Assembly (NCBI RefSeq): GCF_025147485.1
Contig: NZ_CP102263.1
Location: 1,625,501-1,689,500, forward strand
Origin: Bacteroides uniformis
Lineage (GTDB): Bacteria > Bacteroidota > Bacteroidia > Bacteroidales > Bacteroidaceae
Length of the DNA stretch: 64,000 nucleotides
Reading direction: 5' to 3'
A program made the position numbers and the translations under genes. A model generated the notes under the pieces. It saw only the letters and a list, made by a program, of their open reading frames with translations, made no database searches and had not been told where the DNA came from. Below, in pieces: positions 9,628 through 18,664 of this stretch (its first letter is position 1; each line of letters starts with the position of its first letter).

Positions 9628-12147
9628 ATGAATAAAATCATATTGTCTTTGGCCATCGGGCTGTCCCTGCTGGTCGGTTGCAATGTTCCTAAAGAGGTAG
9701 CTGGCGATGACCGTAGCTTGGATTTTACTGCCGACTGGGCCTTTCGCTTGGGAGACGATACAGCGGCAGCCCGTCCGGATTATAATGACGCAGACTGGCG
9801 GAAACTGAACTTGCCCCACGATTGGGCCATTGAAGGAGAATTCAGTAAAGACAATCCTTCGGGAACGGGTGGAGGTGCACTACCTGGTGGTATAGGCTGG
9901 TATCGCAAGACTTTTACTGCCGATAAGGCCGATGAGGGCAAACGCTATCGCATAGATTTCGATGGTGCCTATATGAACTCCACCGTTTATATCAATGGCC
10001 ATGAATTGGGGACACGTCCCTACGGGTACATCTCGTTCAGTTATGACCTGACTCCCTATATCAAGTGGGGAGAGGAGAATGTGTTGGCGGTTCGTGTGGA
10101 CAACGCCGAACAGCCCAATTCGCGCTGGTATTCCGGTTGCGGCATCTACCGTAATGTATGGCTGACAAAGCTGAATCCGGCTCATGTAGCGCAATGGGGT
10201 ACCTATGTCACGGCAGAAGATGTGTCGAAGAACAATGCCCGGTTGAAGATACGCACCAAACTGCAGTACGATGCAGAAGCACAGATGGTCGATGTCGTCC
10301 TGCAATCCCGGTTAGTGGATGCTGACGGCAATGCGGTGGGTGAGGCTGTGTCGGAAGCGCAGTTGATGCCTCTTACTCCGGCAGAAGTGGAGCAGGAGAT
10401 ACACTTGAAGAATCCCCGTCTTTGGAGTATTGATACGCCCTACATGTATAGGGTAGAAAGTATCCTCAAGGATAAACAGACCGGCGAGGTACTTGACCGT
10501 TACTATACTCCTACCGGCATCCGTACTTTCCGCTTCGATGCACAAAAAGGATTTATCTTGAATGGTGAACAAGTGAAAATAAATGGTGTCTGCATGCATC
10601 ATGACCTGGGTTGTCTGGGAGCTGCGGTGAATACGCGCGCCATCGAGCGCCAGTTGGAGATTCTGAAAGAAATGGGTTGCAACGGCATTCGCTGTTCCCA
10701 TAACCCTCCTGCACCAGAGCTGCTCGACCTTTGTGACCGTATGGGTTTCATCGTGATGGATGAGACCTTTGATATGTGGCGCAAGAAAAAGACCCGCCAC
10801 GATTATTCACGCTATTTCAACGAATGGCACGAACGCGATTTGACTGACCTTATCGTGCGTGACCGCAATCATCCTTCCATCTTCATGTGGAGCATCGGCA
10901 ACGAAGTGCTGGAACAGTGGACGGATGCCAAAGCCGACACCTTGAGTCTGGAAGAGGCCAATCTGGTCTTGAACTTCGGTCACAGTGCGGATATGCTGGC
11001 AAAGGACGGAGAAATGTCCGTCAACTCATTGCTGACAAAGAAACTGGCGGATATGGTGAGGGAGCTCGATACCACACGTCCCGTGACGGCGGGTTGCAAC
11101 GAGCCGAACCCGAACAATCATTTGTTCCGTTCCGGTGCACTCGATATTATCGGCTTCAACTACCATGACGACTGGTTTGCAGGTGTTCCCGAGAACTTCC
11201 CCGGTAAGCCGTTCATCGTAACGGAAAGTGTTTCCGGCCTGATGACACGCGGTTACTACCGGATGCCGAGTGATTCGATGTTCATCTGGCCCGAACGTTG
11301 GGACAAGCCTTTCTATGATACCTCATTCTCTTGTTCCTCCTACGATAACTGTCATGTTCCTTGGGGCAACCGTCACGAAGGTACCATGCGTCATGTAAAG
11401 AACAACGACTTTATCAGCGGACAATACGTCTGGACGGGCTTCGATTATATCGGTGAGCCTACTCCTTACGGTTGGCCGGCACGCAGCTCTTACTTTGGCA
11501 TTATCGACTTGGCCGGCTTCCCGAAGGATGTCTACTACATGTATCAGTCCGAGTGGCGTCCGGATAAGGCGGTGTTGCATCTTTTCCCGCATTGGAATTG
11601 GACGGAGGGACAAGACATCGATTTGTGGGCATATTATAACAATGCCGACGAAGTGGAGCTTTTCGTGAATGGAAAGTCGCAGGGTGTGCGCAGCAAGGGA
11701 AAAGACGATTTCCACGTCATGTGGCGCGTGAAGTATGAGCCGGGTACGGTAAAGGCTGTTTCCCGCAAGGAAGGAAAGACTGTGGCCGAGCAGGAAATCC
11801 GGACAGCGGGCGAACCTGCGCAGATTCGTCTCAGCCCCGACCGCAGTACCATTCAGGCAGATGGCAAAGACTTGAGTTTCATTACGGTTGAGATTCTGGA
11901 CAAAGATGGAAATTTGTGTCCGAATGCCGAAAACGATGTGACCTTTGCCGTAGAAGGTGCCGGCTTCATTGCTGGAGTGGATAACGGAAGCCCCATCTCT
12001 ATGGAGAAGTTCAAGGACAACCACCGCAAGGCTTTCTACGGAAAGTGCCTGGTGGTACTGCAGAACAACGGTGAACCGGGTGGTGTCAAGGTGACGGCTA
12101 CGGCTGATGGACTGGAGAAGGCGACGACGGCGATTAAAGTTAAATGA
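9628..12147 (+). CDS. GH2 beta-galactosidase, lipoprotein
   Basis: An 839-residue lipoprotein (lipobox LLVGC, Cys18). It has the GH2 layout: sugar-binding jelly roll (about 30-190, with GxGWYRKTF and SRWYSGCGIYRNVWL), immunoglobulin-like domain, then a TIM barrel with acid/base Glu426 in IGNEV and nucleophile Glu533 in VTESVSG. The C-terminus adds a DUF4982-like and an Ig/invasin-like domain (about 620-835), common in Bacteroides GH2 enzymes. In this locus the likely job is removal of beta-1,2-galactose from xyloglucan side chains after fucose has been taken off by GH95. Exact linkage is inferred. It lies between GH31 and GH3, probably in one transcript. Confidence 0.9.
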   Translation: MNKIILSLAIGLSLLVGCNVPKEVAGDDRSLDFTADWAFRLGDDTAAARPDYNDADWRKLNLPHDWAIEGEFSKDNPSGTGGGALPGGIGWYRKTFTADKADEGKRYRIDFDGAYMNSTVYINGHELGTRPYGYISFSYDLTPYIKWGEENVLAVRVDNAEQPNSRWYSGCGIYRNVWLTKLNPAHVAQWGTYVTAEDVSKNNARLKIRTKLQYDAEAQMVDVVLQSRLVDADGNAVGEAVSEAQLMPLTPAEVEQEIHLKNPRLWSIDTPYMYRVESILKDKQTGEVLDRYYTPTGIRTFRFDAQKGFILNGEQVKINGVCMHHDLGCLGAAVNTRAIERQLEILKEMGCNGIRCSHNPPAPELLDLCDRMGFIVMDETFDMWRKKKTRHDYSRYFNEWHERDLTDLIVRDRNHPSIFMWSIGNEVLEQWTDAKADTLSLEEANLVLNFGHSADMLAKDGEMSVNSLLTKKLADMVRELDTTRPVTAGCNEPNPNNHLFRSGALDIIGFNYHDDWFAGVPENFPGKPFIVTESVSGLMTRGYYRMPSDSMFIWPERWDKPFYDTSFSCSSYDNCHVPWGNRHEGTMRHVKNNDFISGQYVWTGFDYIGEPTPYGWPARSSYFGIIDLAGFPKDVYYMYQSEWRPDKAVLHLFPHWNWTEGQDIDLWAYYNNADEVELFVNGKSQGVRSKGKDDFHVMWRVKYEPGTVKAVSRKEGKTVAEQEIRTAGEPAQIRLSPDRSTIQADGKDLSFITVEILDKDGNLCPNAENDVTFAVEGAGFIAGVDNGSPISMEKFKDNHRKAFYGKCLVVLQNNGEPGGVKVTATADGLEKATTAIKVK

Positions 12148-12154
12148 TAATTTG

Positions 12155-12180
12155 ATGTGCTAATTGGCACATTAGCATAT
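12155..12180. repeat. Small inverted repeat GH2-GH3
   Basis: ATGTGCTAAT (12155-12164) and ATTAGCATAT (12171-12180) form 9 of 10 pairs, and GTGC/GCAC can pair inside. The TGTGCTAAT-type sequence resembles short repeats seen between Bacteroides genes. No gene is in the 47-base spacer. Confidence 0.4.
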
Positions 12181-12194
12181 TAACCAATTAAGAC

Positions 12195-14408
12195 ATGAAG
12201 AATAAATTTTTAGCAACCTTATTTCTTGCATGCTCCATCAGTACCGTGTCTGCACAGACACCGGTCTATATGGACGATGCACAACCTATTGAAGCACGTG
12301 TAAAGGATGCTCTCAGCCGGATGACACTGGAAGAGAAGGTAGCCCTTTGCCATGCGCAGAGTAAATTCAGCAGTGCGGGTGTTCCGCGGCTCGGCATTCC
12401 CGAGCTTTGGATGAGCGACGGCCCTCACGGTGTCCGTGCCGAAATCAACTGGAATGACTGGGGATATGCCAACTGGACCAATGACAGCATTACCGCTTTC
12501 CCGGCTTTGACTTGTCTGGCCGCTACCTGGAATCCGGACATGTCTGCAAAGTATGGCAAGGCCATCGGTGAGGAAGCGCGCTATCGTGAAAAGGATGTGT
12601 TGCTGGGCCCCGGCGTCAACATCTACCGTACTCCGATGAACGGTCGTAATTTTGAATATATGGGCGAGGACCCTTATCTGGCCAGTGTGATGTGCGTACC
12701 TTACATCCAGGAGTTGCAGAAGAACGGAGTGGCAGCTTGTGTCAAGCACTATGCGCTGAACAACCAGGAACTGTGGCGCGGACATATTGATGTGAATCTT
12801 AGCGACCGTGCTTTGCATGAAATCTATCTGCCTGCATTCAAGGCTGCGGTAGAAGAAGGAGGTGCCTGGAGCATTATGGGCGCTTACAATAAGATTCGCG
12901 GCCAGCACGCCTGCCATAACGATTTCACACTGAACAAGATTCTGAAAGATGACTGGAAGTTCGACGGCTGTGTCATTACCGACTGGGGCGGTGCCCACGA
13001 CACCTATGAAGCTGCCGTCAACGGTCTGGATATTGAAATGGGTTCTTACACCAACGGTCTGACGTCCGAGAGTGTATTTACCTATAACGATTATTACCTT
13101 GCCAACCCTTACCTCCAGATGTTGAAAGATGGCAAAGTGCCGATGTCTACAATAGATGACAAGGCTTCCCGCATTCTTCGCTTGATATTCCGTACGGCGA
13201 TGAACCGTCAGAAACCCTATGGTTCGGTAGCTACGGAAGAGCATTATGCCGCTGCCCGCGAGATAGGCAATGAGGGCATTGTGCTGTTGAAGAATGCTCC
13301 GGTGATAAAGAAAGGTGCCCCGTTGCTGCCGATTGATGCAGCCAAGTATCAGAATATCCTGGTGGTGGGCGATAATGCCGTACGCTTGCTGAATCAGGGA
13401 GGAGGCTCTTCCGAACTGAAAGTGAAGGATATGGTATCTCCGCTGGATGGCTTGCGTGCCGTTTATGGTGATAAGGTAGCCTATGCGAAAGGCTATGCCG
13501 CCGGTCGTCCGATGTACGGCCGTGCAGATGAAATTCCGCAGAATGTGGTAGACTCACTCCGTGCAGAAGCCGTGGAAATGGCGAAAAAGGCAGACTTGGT
13601 GGTACTGGTAGGCGGATTGAACAAGAACCACTTCCAGGATTGTGAAGGCGGCGATCGTCTGGAATACGGCTTGCCTTTCGGGCAGGATGAACTGATTGAA
13701 GCTTTGCTGGGAGTAAACAAGAACCTGGTTCTGGTGCTTCTCAGTGGTAATGCGGTGGAAATGCCGTGGGTATCCCAGGTTCCTGCCATTGTGCAAGGCT
13801 GGTATTTAGGCTCCATGGGCGGCAAGTCTCTGGCTGACATCCTGAGTGGTGCGGTGAATCCGAGCGGCAAGTTGCCCTTCTCTTTCCCTGCCCGGTTGAA
13901 GGATTGCGGTGCACATGCTTTCGATGAACTGAGTTATCCGGGTGACAGCATCAAGCAGGAGTACAAGGAAGACATTCTGGTGGGTTATCGTTGGCATGAC
14001 ACCAAGAAGATTCCGGCGCTCTTCCCCTTCGGTCATGGCTTGAGCTATACTACCTTTACATATGGCAAGCCGGTGGCTTCTGCCAAGGTCATGGCTGCCG
14101 ACGGTACGCTGACGCTGACGGTTGCCGTGAAGAATACGGGTAGCGTGGCCGGAAAAGAGATTGTACAGCTTTATATAGGCGATGATAAATGCAGTGTGCT
14201 TCGTCCTGTAAAGGAGTTGAAGCATTTTGCAAAGGTCGCTTTGGCGCCGGGAGAGGAGAAGAACGTGACTTTCACCCTTACTCCGGATGATTTGAAGTTC
14301 TACGATGAGGCTTCCGCAGCCTGGAAGTACGAACCGGGCAAGTTCAAGGCATACGTTTGCGCTTCGTCTGCCGACGTCCGTGGTGTAGTTCCGTTCGAAA
14401 TGCAATAA
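12195..14408 (+). CDS. GH3 beta-glucosidase, periplasmic
   Basis: A 737-residue enzyme with a cleavable signal peptide (MKNKFLATLFLACSISTVSAQ). It carries the GH3 N-terminal barrel with nucleophile Asp263 in VITDWGGAHD, the GH3 C-terminal alpha/beta domain (about 365-600, with an EGGDR motif), and the fibronectin-III-like tail (about 640-730). It should release glucose from the non-reducing end of cello- or xylogluco-oligosaccharides after GH31 has unmasked it. Length and domains are normal for the family. It follows GH2 with a 47-base gap and is followed by a hairpin-rich spacer, which may end or process the transcript. Confidence 0.92.
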   Translation: MKNKFLATLFLACSISTVSAQTPVYMDDAQPIEARVKDALSRMTLEEKVALCHAQSKFSSAGVPRLGIPELWMSDGPHGVRAEINWNDWGYANWTNDSITAFPALTCLAATWNPDMSAKYGKAIGEEARYREKDVLLGPGVNIYRTPMNGRNFEYMGEDPYLASVMCVPYIQELQKNGVAACVKHYALNNQELWRGHIDVNLSDRALHEIYLPAFKAAVEEGGAWSIMGAYNKIRGQHACHNDFTLNKILKDDWKFDGCVITDWGGAHDTYEAAVNGLDIEMGSYTNGLTSESVFTYNDYYLANPYLQMLKDGKVPMSTIDDKASRILRLIFRTAMNRQKPYGSVATEEHYAAAREIGNEGIVLLKNAPVIKKGAPLLPIDAAKYQNILVVGDNAVRLLNQGGGSSELKVKDMVSPLDGLRAVYGDKVAYAKGYAAGRPMYGRADEIPQNVVDSLRAEAVEMAKKADLVVLVGGLNKNHFQDCEGGDRLEYGLPFGQDELIEALLGVNKNLVLVLLSGNAVEMPWVSQVPAIVQGWYLGSMGGKSLADILSGAVNPSGKLPFSFPARLKDCGAHAFDELSYPGDSIKQEYKEDILVGYRWHDTKKIPALFPFGHGLSYTTFTYGKPVASAKVMAADGTLTLTVAVKNTGSVAGKEIVQLYIGDDKCSVLRPVKELKHFAKVALAPGEEKNVTFTLTPDDLKFYDEASAAWKYEPGKFKAYVCASSADVRGVVPFEMQ

Positions 14409-14427
14409 TCTTATAATCAGTGCGTAA

Positions 14428-14575
14428 CCACTGCAAAATCAGTGCAACTATTTTGCAGTGGTACTGCATACCTTTTGCAGCGCTACTGCAATTGCTTTGC
14501 AGCGTCACTGCAAAAGGTATGCAGCAATGCTGCAAAGTGTATGCAGTAATGCTGCAAAATGTATGCGGTAAGTTT
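14428..14575. repeat. TGCAG-rich hairpin array between GH3 and GH95
   Basis: Three structures lie in 150 bases. CCACTGCAAAAT (14428-14439) pairs perfectly with ATTTTGCAGTGG (14450-14461). A 17-base arm (14464-14480, CTGCATACCTTTTGCAG) pairs perfectly with 14508-14524. Then a 22-base unit starting TATGCAGYAATGCTGCAAA repeats directly twice with a partial third copy (about 14519-14573). This is not coding. It could be a terminator/processing cluster or a decayed repeat element; a related stretch lies at 54050-54112. Confidence 0.75.
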
Positions 14576-14604
14576 GTAGCCTGAAATCAGAATCAAAAAA
14601 CAAT

Positions 14605-17067
14605 ATGAAGACACTTGCCACTCTATTTCTGCTTGCAGCCTCGTTGCTGCTTCGTGCAGCCGATGCGCCTGCCGACAGTTGTAATCATCAGCTATACTAT
14701 ACATCGCCCGCCGCTATCTGGGAGGAGACTCTTCCTTTGGGTAACGGACGCTTGGGCATGATGCCCGACGGAGGCATTCTCCGTGAGCACATTGTGCTGA
14801 ATGAAATTTCATTATGGAGCGGAATGGAGGCGGATTATAGCAATCCGGATGCCTCGAAGAGTCTGCCTGCCATCCGGCAACTGCTGTTTGAGGGAAAGAA
14901 CCGCGAAGCACAGGAGCTGATGTACAGCAGTTTCGTTCCGAAGAAGCAGGAGACTGACGGGAGATATGGAACCTATCAGGTATTGGGTGATTTGGATATA
15001 GATTTTACCTACAATTCTTCATTATCCATTCTCAATTCTCCATTAAACAACTATCGCCGTTGGCTCAACTTACGCGATGCGGTGGCATACACGGCTTTTA
15101 GGCTGGAAGATGTCGATTACCGCCGTGAGTATTTTGTTTCCCGTGACCGTGATGTCATGCTGATTCATCTGGTTGCCGGACATGAAGGGACTCTGAACTT
15201 CTCTGCCCGTTTGAGCCGTGCAGAACATAGCCTGGTGACTGTCCAAGGGAACACCCTTTTGATGGACGGCATGTTGGAAAGCGGTAAACCCGGTTTGGAC
15301 GGTATGAAATACCGTGTGGCGATGCAACTCGTGCAGAACGGTGGTGAATCATCTGTCAGCCCGGAAAATGGTATCTGCTTGAAGAACGGGCAGGAAGCCT
15401 GGCTGATACTTTCTGCCGCTACCTCCTATGCCGCTGCCGGTACCGACTTCCCGGGCGAACGCTATGCGGAAGTCTGCGACAGCTTGCTCCGTCCTTTCAC
15501 CGCCCCCGCTAATTCTCCATGTGCCATTCTCCATTCTTCATTATCCAACCATGTCACCGCTCACCGTTCCCTCTACGACCGTGTTTCCTTGACGCTTCCT
15601 GCCACGCCGGATGATACGCTCCCGACGAACGAGCGCATCCTCCGCTTCACACAGCAGGAGTCGCCGGCATTGGCTGCTCTGTACTATAACTACGGACGCT
15701 ATCTGCTCATCAGCAGTACCCGTCCCGGCAGCTTGCCGCCCAATCTGCAAGGACTCTGGGCAAATGGAGTATCGACTCCCTGGAACGGGGACTATCATAC
15801 GAACATCAATATCCAGATGAACCACTGGCCCTTGGAGCAAGCCGGCCTCTCCGAACTCTATCAGCCGCTGACGACGCTGATGGAGCGCCTTATCCCTTCG
15901 GGAGAGGCAAGTGCGCGTACCTTCTATGGCGATGAGGCAGATGGCTGGGTGCTCCACATGATGACCAACGTATGGAATTATACCGCTCCCGGCGAACACC
16001 CCTCCTGGGGAGCTACCAATACCGGTGGCGCTTGGTTGTGTGCCCATTTGTGGGAACACTATCTGTATACGCAGGACAAGGATTATCTGCGCCGTATCTA
16101 TCCAGTCTTGAAAGGTGCCGCCCGGTTCTTTAGTTCCACTACCGTGCAGGAGCCTTCGCATGGCTGGCTGGTAACTGCCCCCACTTCTTCTCCGGAAAAC
16201 AGCTTCTATGTGCCGGGTGACAGCGTGACTCCCGTCAGTATTTGTATGGGTCCCACTATGGATGTGCAACTGCTCACTGAGCTTTATACTAATGTCATCG
16301 CCGCCGCTCGCCTGCTGGATTGTGATGCGGATTATGTGGCGAAGCTTGAGGTGGACCTGAAGAGATTCCCACCCATGCAAATCAGTAAGGAAGGATACTT
16401 GCAGGAATGGCTGGAAGATTATAAGGAAGTGGATGTGCACCACCGCCACGTTTCCCATCTCTACGGCCTGCATCCGGGAAACCTGATTTCGCCGGAGTCC
16501 ACCCCCGAGCTTGCCGAAGCCTGCCGGATGACCTTGAACCGTCGTGGAGATGAGGGTACTGGTTGGAGCCGTGCTTGGAAGATAAACTTCTGGGCTCGTT
16601 TGGGTGACGGAAACCGTGCTTGGAAACTCTTCAAGAGTTTGCTGCATCCTGCTGTTGATGCTGCGACGGGAGGTCATGGTAGCGGCACTTTTCCTAATTT
16701 GTTCTGTTCGCATCCGCCTTTCCAGATTGATGGCAACTACGGTGGCGCGGCGGGAGTCGGCGAAATGCTGTTGCAAAGTCATGAGGGCTTTATCCATCTG
16801 CTTCCTGCCCTGCCGGATAGCTGGACTGCCGGCAACTTCCGTGGAATGCGCGTACGCGGCGGTGCTTCCATAGACCTGGACTGGAAGGATGGACGGGCAA
16901 CGAGGGCTGTTGTTACCGCTCTTGTTCCGGGTAAATTCATCCTAAAGATGCCCACAGGCGCCGTCCGTGCCCAAGTGAAGATAGGAGGACGTACGCATAC
17001 TTACAAAGAACCGGCATTTCCGTTGGATTTGAACAAGGGAGAGGCGGTGACCATACATTTCTTATAG
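14605..17067 (+). CDS. GH95 alpha-L-fucosidase
   Basis: An 820-residue enzyme with a signal peptide (to about residue 20). It is a full-length GH95 inverting 1,2-alpha-L-fucosidase. By analogy with the Bifidobacterium enzyme AfcA, the catalytic residues are Asn400 and Asn402 in TNINIQMNHW, Glu531 in SSPENSF and Asp709 in QIDGNYGGAAG. In this locus the substrate is probably the terminal alpha-1,2-fucose of fucogalactosyl side chains on xyloglucan; other fucosylated glycans are possible. Two short stretches (residues 137-148 and 303-314) are encoded by copies of a Bacteroides intergenic-type repeat inserted in frame, and look like extra loops outside the catalytic residues. Confidence 0.92.
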   Translation: MKTLATLFLLAASLLLRAADAPADSCNHQLYYTSPAAIWEETLPLGNGRLGMMPDGGILREHIVLNEISLWSGMEADYSNPDASKSLPAIRQLLFEGKNREAQELMYSSFVPKKQETDGRYGTYQVLGDLDIDFTYNSSLSILNSPLNNYRRWLNLRDAVAYTAFRLEDVDYRREYFVSRDRDVMLIHLVAGHEGTLNFSARLSRAEHSLVTVQGNTLLMDGMLESGKPGLDGMKYRVAMQLVQNGGESSVSPENGICLKNGQEAWLILSAATSYAAAGTDFPGERYAEVCDSLLRPFTAPANSPCAILHSSLSNHVTAHRSLYDRVSLTLPATPDDTLPTNERILRFTQQESPALAALYYNYGRYLLISSTRPGSLPPNLQGLWANGVSTPWNGDYHTNINIQMNHWPLEQAGLSELYQPLTTLMERLIPSGEASARTFYGDEADGWVLHMMTNVWNYTAPGEHPSWGATNTGGAWLCAHLWEHYLYTQDKDYLRRIYPVLKGAARFFSSTTVQEPSHGWLVTAPTSSPENSFYVPGDSVTPVSICMGPTMDVQLLTELYTNVIAAARLLDCDADYVAKLEVDLKRFPPMQISKEGYLQEWLEDYKEVDVHHRHVSHLYGLHPGNLISPESTPELAEACRMTLNRRGDEGTGWSRAWKINFWARLGDGNRAWKLFKSLLHPAVDAATGGHGSGTFPNLFCSHPPFQIDGNYGGAAGVGEMLLQSHEGFIHLLPALPDSWTAGNFRGMRVRGGASIDLDWKDGRATRAVVTALVPGKFILKMPTGAVRAQVKIGGRTHTYKEPAFPLDLNKGEAVTIHFL
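15013..15045 (+). repeat. In-frame repeat copy 1 inside GH95
   Basis: Within this stretch ATTCTTCATTATCCA (15014-15028) is identical to 15533-15547, and CCATTCTCAATT (15026-15037) is identical to 49594-49605 in the rpoB-rpoC spacer. It encodes residues 137-147, of low-complexity Asn/Ser/Leu character, just before the conserved YRRWLNL. Confidence 0.65.
15511..15547 (+). repeat. In-frame repeat copy 2 inside GH95
   Basis: This stretch ends in the same 15-mer as copy 1 and in the same reading frame (both encode Ser-Ser-Leu-Ser). It encodes residues 303-314, just before the conserved HRSLYDRVSL region. Confidence 0.65.
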
Positions 17068-17099
17068 GAACGTTCCCCTCCGACAAAATTATCAAGTTA

Positions 17100-17131
17100 T
17101 TTGTCTTTCGCGTCCGAATGCTGTACATTTG
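17100..17131 (+). promoter_or_regulatory. Promoter of serine hydrolase gene
   Basis: TTTG (17100-17103), a 20-base spacer and TACATTTG (17124-17131) match the Bacteroides -33/-7 consensus. It lies 32 bases before the start codon, so the gene can be transcribed apart from GH95. Confidence 0.75.
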
Positions 17132-17163
17132 CAGTGCATGTAGAACAAATATCTTAGATAATT

Positions 17164-18660
17164 ATGAAAAATAGAGTACGTTTTTTCTTCTTGTTTCTCG
17201 GCTTGCTGGGAGCGTTGGCAGTTCATGCACAAATCAATGAGTTGCCACGTTCCACACCCGAGGCAGAAGGAGTCCCTTCCAAGGCTGTCACTGCCTTGTT
17301 TGATTCACTGATGGCATTGCCGAAAACAGATATCCACAGCGTGGTGGTGCTGCGTCACGGCAAGGTCATCGGAGAAATCTATCCGGCTCCGTTCGCGCCG
17401 GAATATCGCCATACCATGTATTCCTGCTCCAAAACCTTTGTCGGGGCTGCCGTAGGACTTGCCATTGCAGACAACCGCTTGCGCTTGACAGACCGTGTCG
17501 GTACCTTCTTCCCGGAACTTCTTCCGGATTCGGTTTCCGCTAATCTGGCAGACATGACTGTCCGTGACCTGCTTACCATGACGTCGGGTATCACTCCCGA
17601 CTGGAATATGCGCAACCTCACTTCCGACTGGATACGTACCTTCCTTGCCAAACCGGTGAAAACTCCGGGCAAGAAGTTTGAATATGATTCGATTAGTACC
17701 TATATGCTTTCCGCTATCGTGCAGAAGGTGACGGGCATGACTGTGCTGGATTATCTGAAGCAGAAGCTTTTCACCCCGATGCATATCACGGACGTTGCGT
17801 GGGAGATAAGCCCCGAAGGCATCAATACCGGTGGCTGGGGACTGCATATCCAGAGCGAGTCACTGGCAAAATTCGGATTGCTGCTGCTGAACCGGGGTGT
17901 TTGGGAAGGCAAGCAGTTGCTCCCGGCTTCCTGGGTGGAGCAGATGATGACCAGACAGATAGGAGATTATGGCTATCAGATGTGGCTTTGCGAATATCCG
18001 GGTGCTGTACGTGCTGACGGGGCTTTGGGACAATACATTCTGATTGTTCCGGATAAGGATATGGTAGTGGTCATTACCGAATGTACATTGATAGACGGTC
18101 GTCGGCAGCGTCGTCTGGTCTGGAACCGCTTGTTGCCGGAGGTCGGTGACCAGGTATTAGCGCCCGGTAAGGACTACAAGCGCCTGCAGAAGAAACAGCG
18201 TTCTTATCAACTGCCGTTAGTGCAAGGAAAGGCTGCTTCCTCCCTTTCACAGAAATACGCAGGCAAGCGCATCCTGCTCGGAGAGAACAAATACGGATGG
18301 CAATCCATCGAACTGCAATTCAAGCAGCAAGAAGTAGTGATGACTGTGGTGGAGAAAGACGGAAAGACATACAGTCTTCCGTTTGGCTATAAGCAATGGT
18401 CGAAAGCGGCAATTGATGGCTATCCTCCGTATTCGGTTGCTGCAAAGGGGCGTTTTAAGGGTATAGAAGGCCCTTTCCAGGTGGCAGGCAGTTATGCGTG
18501 GGCGTCACCTGATGCTTTGCAACTGAAAGTACATTATGTCAACTGGATAAGCGCTCTTGGGCTTACGCTCTGCTTTGAGGATAACAAGGTACTCCTGACT
18601 GTTACGGAGAATTATTCTTCGGGTGAAGGGGTGACTTTCGAAGGTACATTAGCGCATTAA
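17164..18660 (+). CDS. Serine hydrolase, beta-lactamase/esterase (PF00144) family
   Basis: A 498-residue secreted protein with a signal peptide ending VHAQ. It has the penicillin-binding/class C fold motifs: SxxK at Ser87-Lys90 (SCSK) and YxS at Tyr174-Ser176 (YDS). After the catalytic domain (to about 335) comes a C-terminal beta-rich domain of about 150 residues common in Bacteroides members. Members act as esterases, D-aminopeptidases or beta-lactamases, and sequence alone does not decide. Next to xyloglucan enzymes a deacetylating esterase role is plausible but unproven. It has its own promoter, so it may be only a neighbour of the PUL. Confidence 0.8.
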   Translation: MKNRVRFFFLFLGLLGALAVHAQINELPRSTPEAEGVPSKAVTALFDSLMALPKTDIHSVVVLRHGKVIGEIYPAPFAPEYRHTMYSCSKTFVGAAVGLAIADNRLRLTDRVGTFFPELLPDSVSANLADMTVRDLLTMTSGITPDWNMRNLTSDWIRTFLAKPVKTPGKKFEYDSISTYMLSAIVQKVTGMTVLDYLKQKLFTPMHITDVAWEISPEGINTGGWGLHIQSESLAKFGLLLLNRGVWEGKQLLPASWVEQMMTRQIGDYGYQMWLCEYPGAVRADGALGQYILIVPDKDMVVVITECTLIDGRRQRRLVWNRLLPEVGDQVLAPGKDYKRLQKKQRSYQLPLVQGKAASSLSQKYAGKRILLGENKYGWQSIELQFKQQEVVMTVVEKDGKTYSLPFGYKQWSKAAIDGYPPYSVAAKGRFKGIEGPFQVAGSYAWASPDALQLKVHYVNWISALGLTLCFEDNKVLLTVTENYSSGEGVTFEGTLAH

Positions 18661-18664
18661 AATA

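Noticed and set aside
14428..14575. CRISPR array
   Set aside because: Direct repeats are adjacent without unique spacers and no cas genes are near.
15541..16797. 418-codon open frame antisense to the GH95 gene
   Set aside because: Same reason: fully inside GH95, no domain, no start context.
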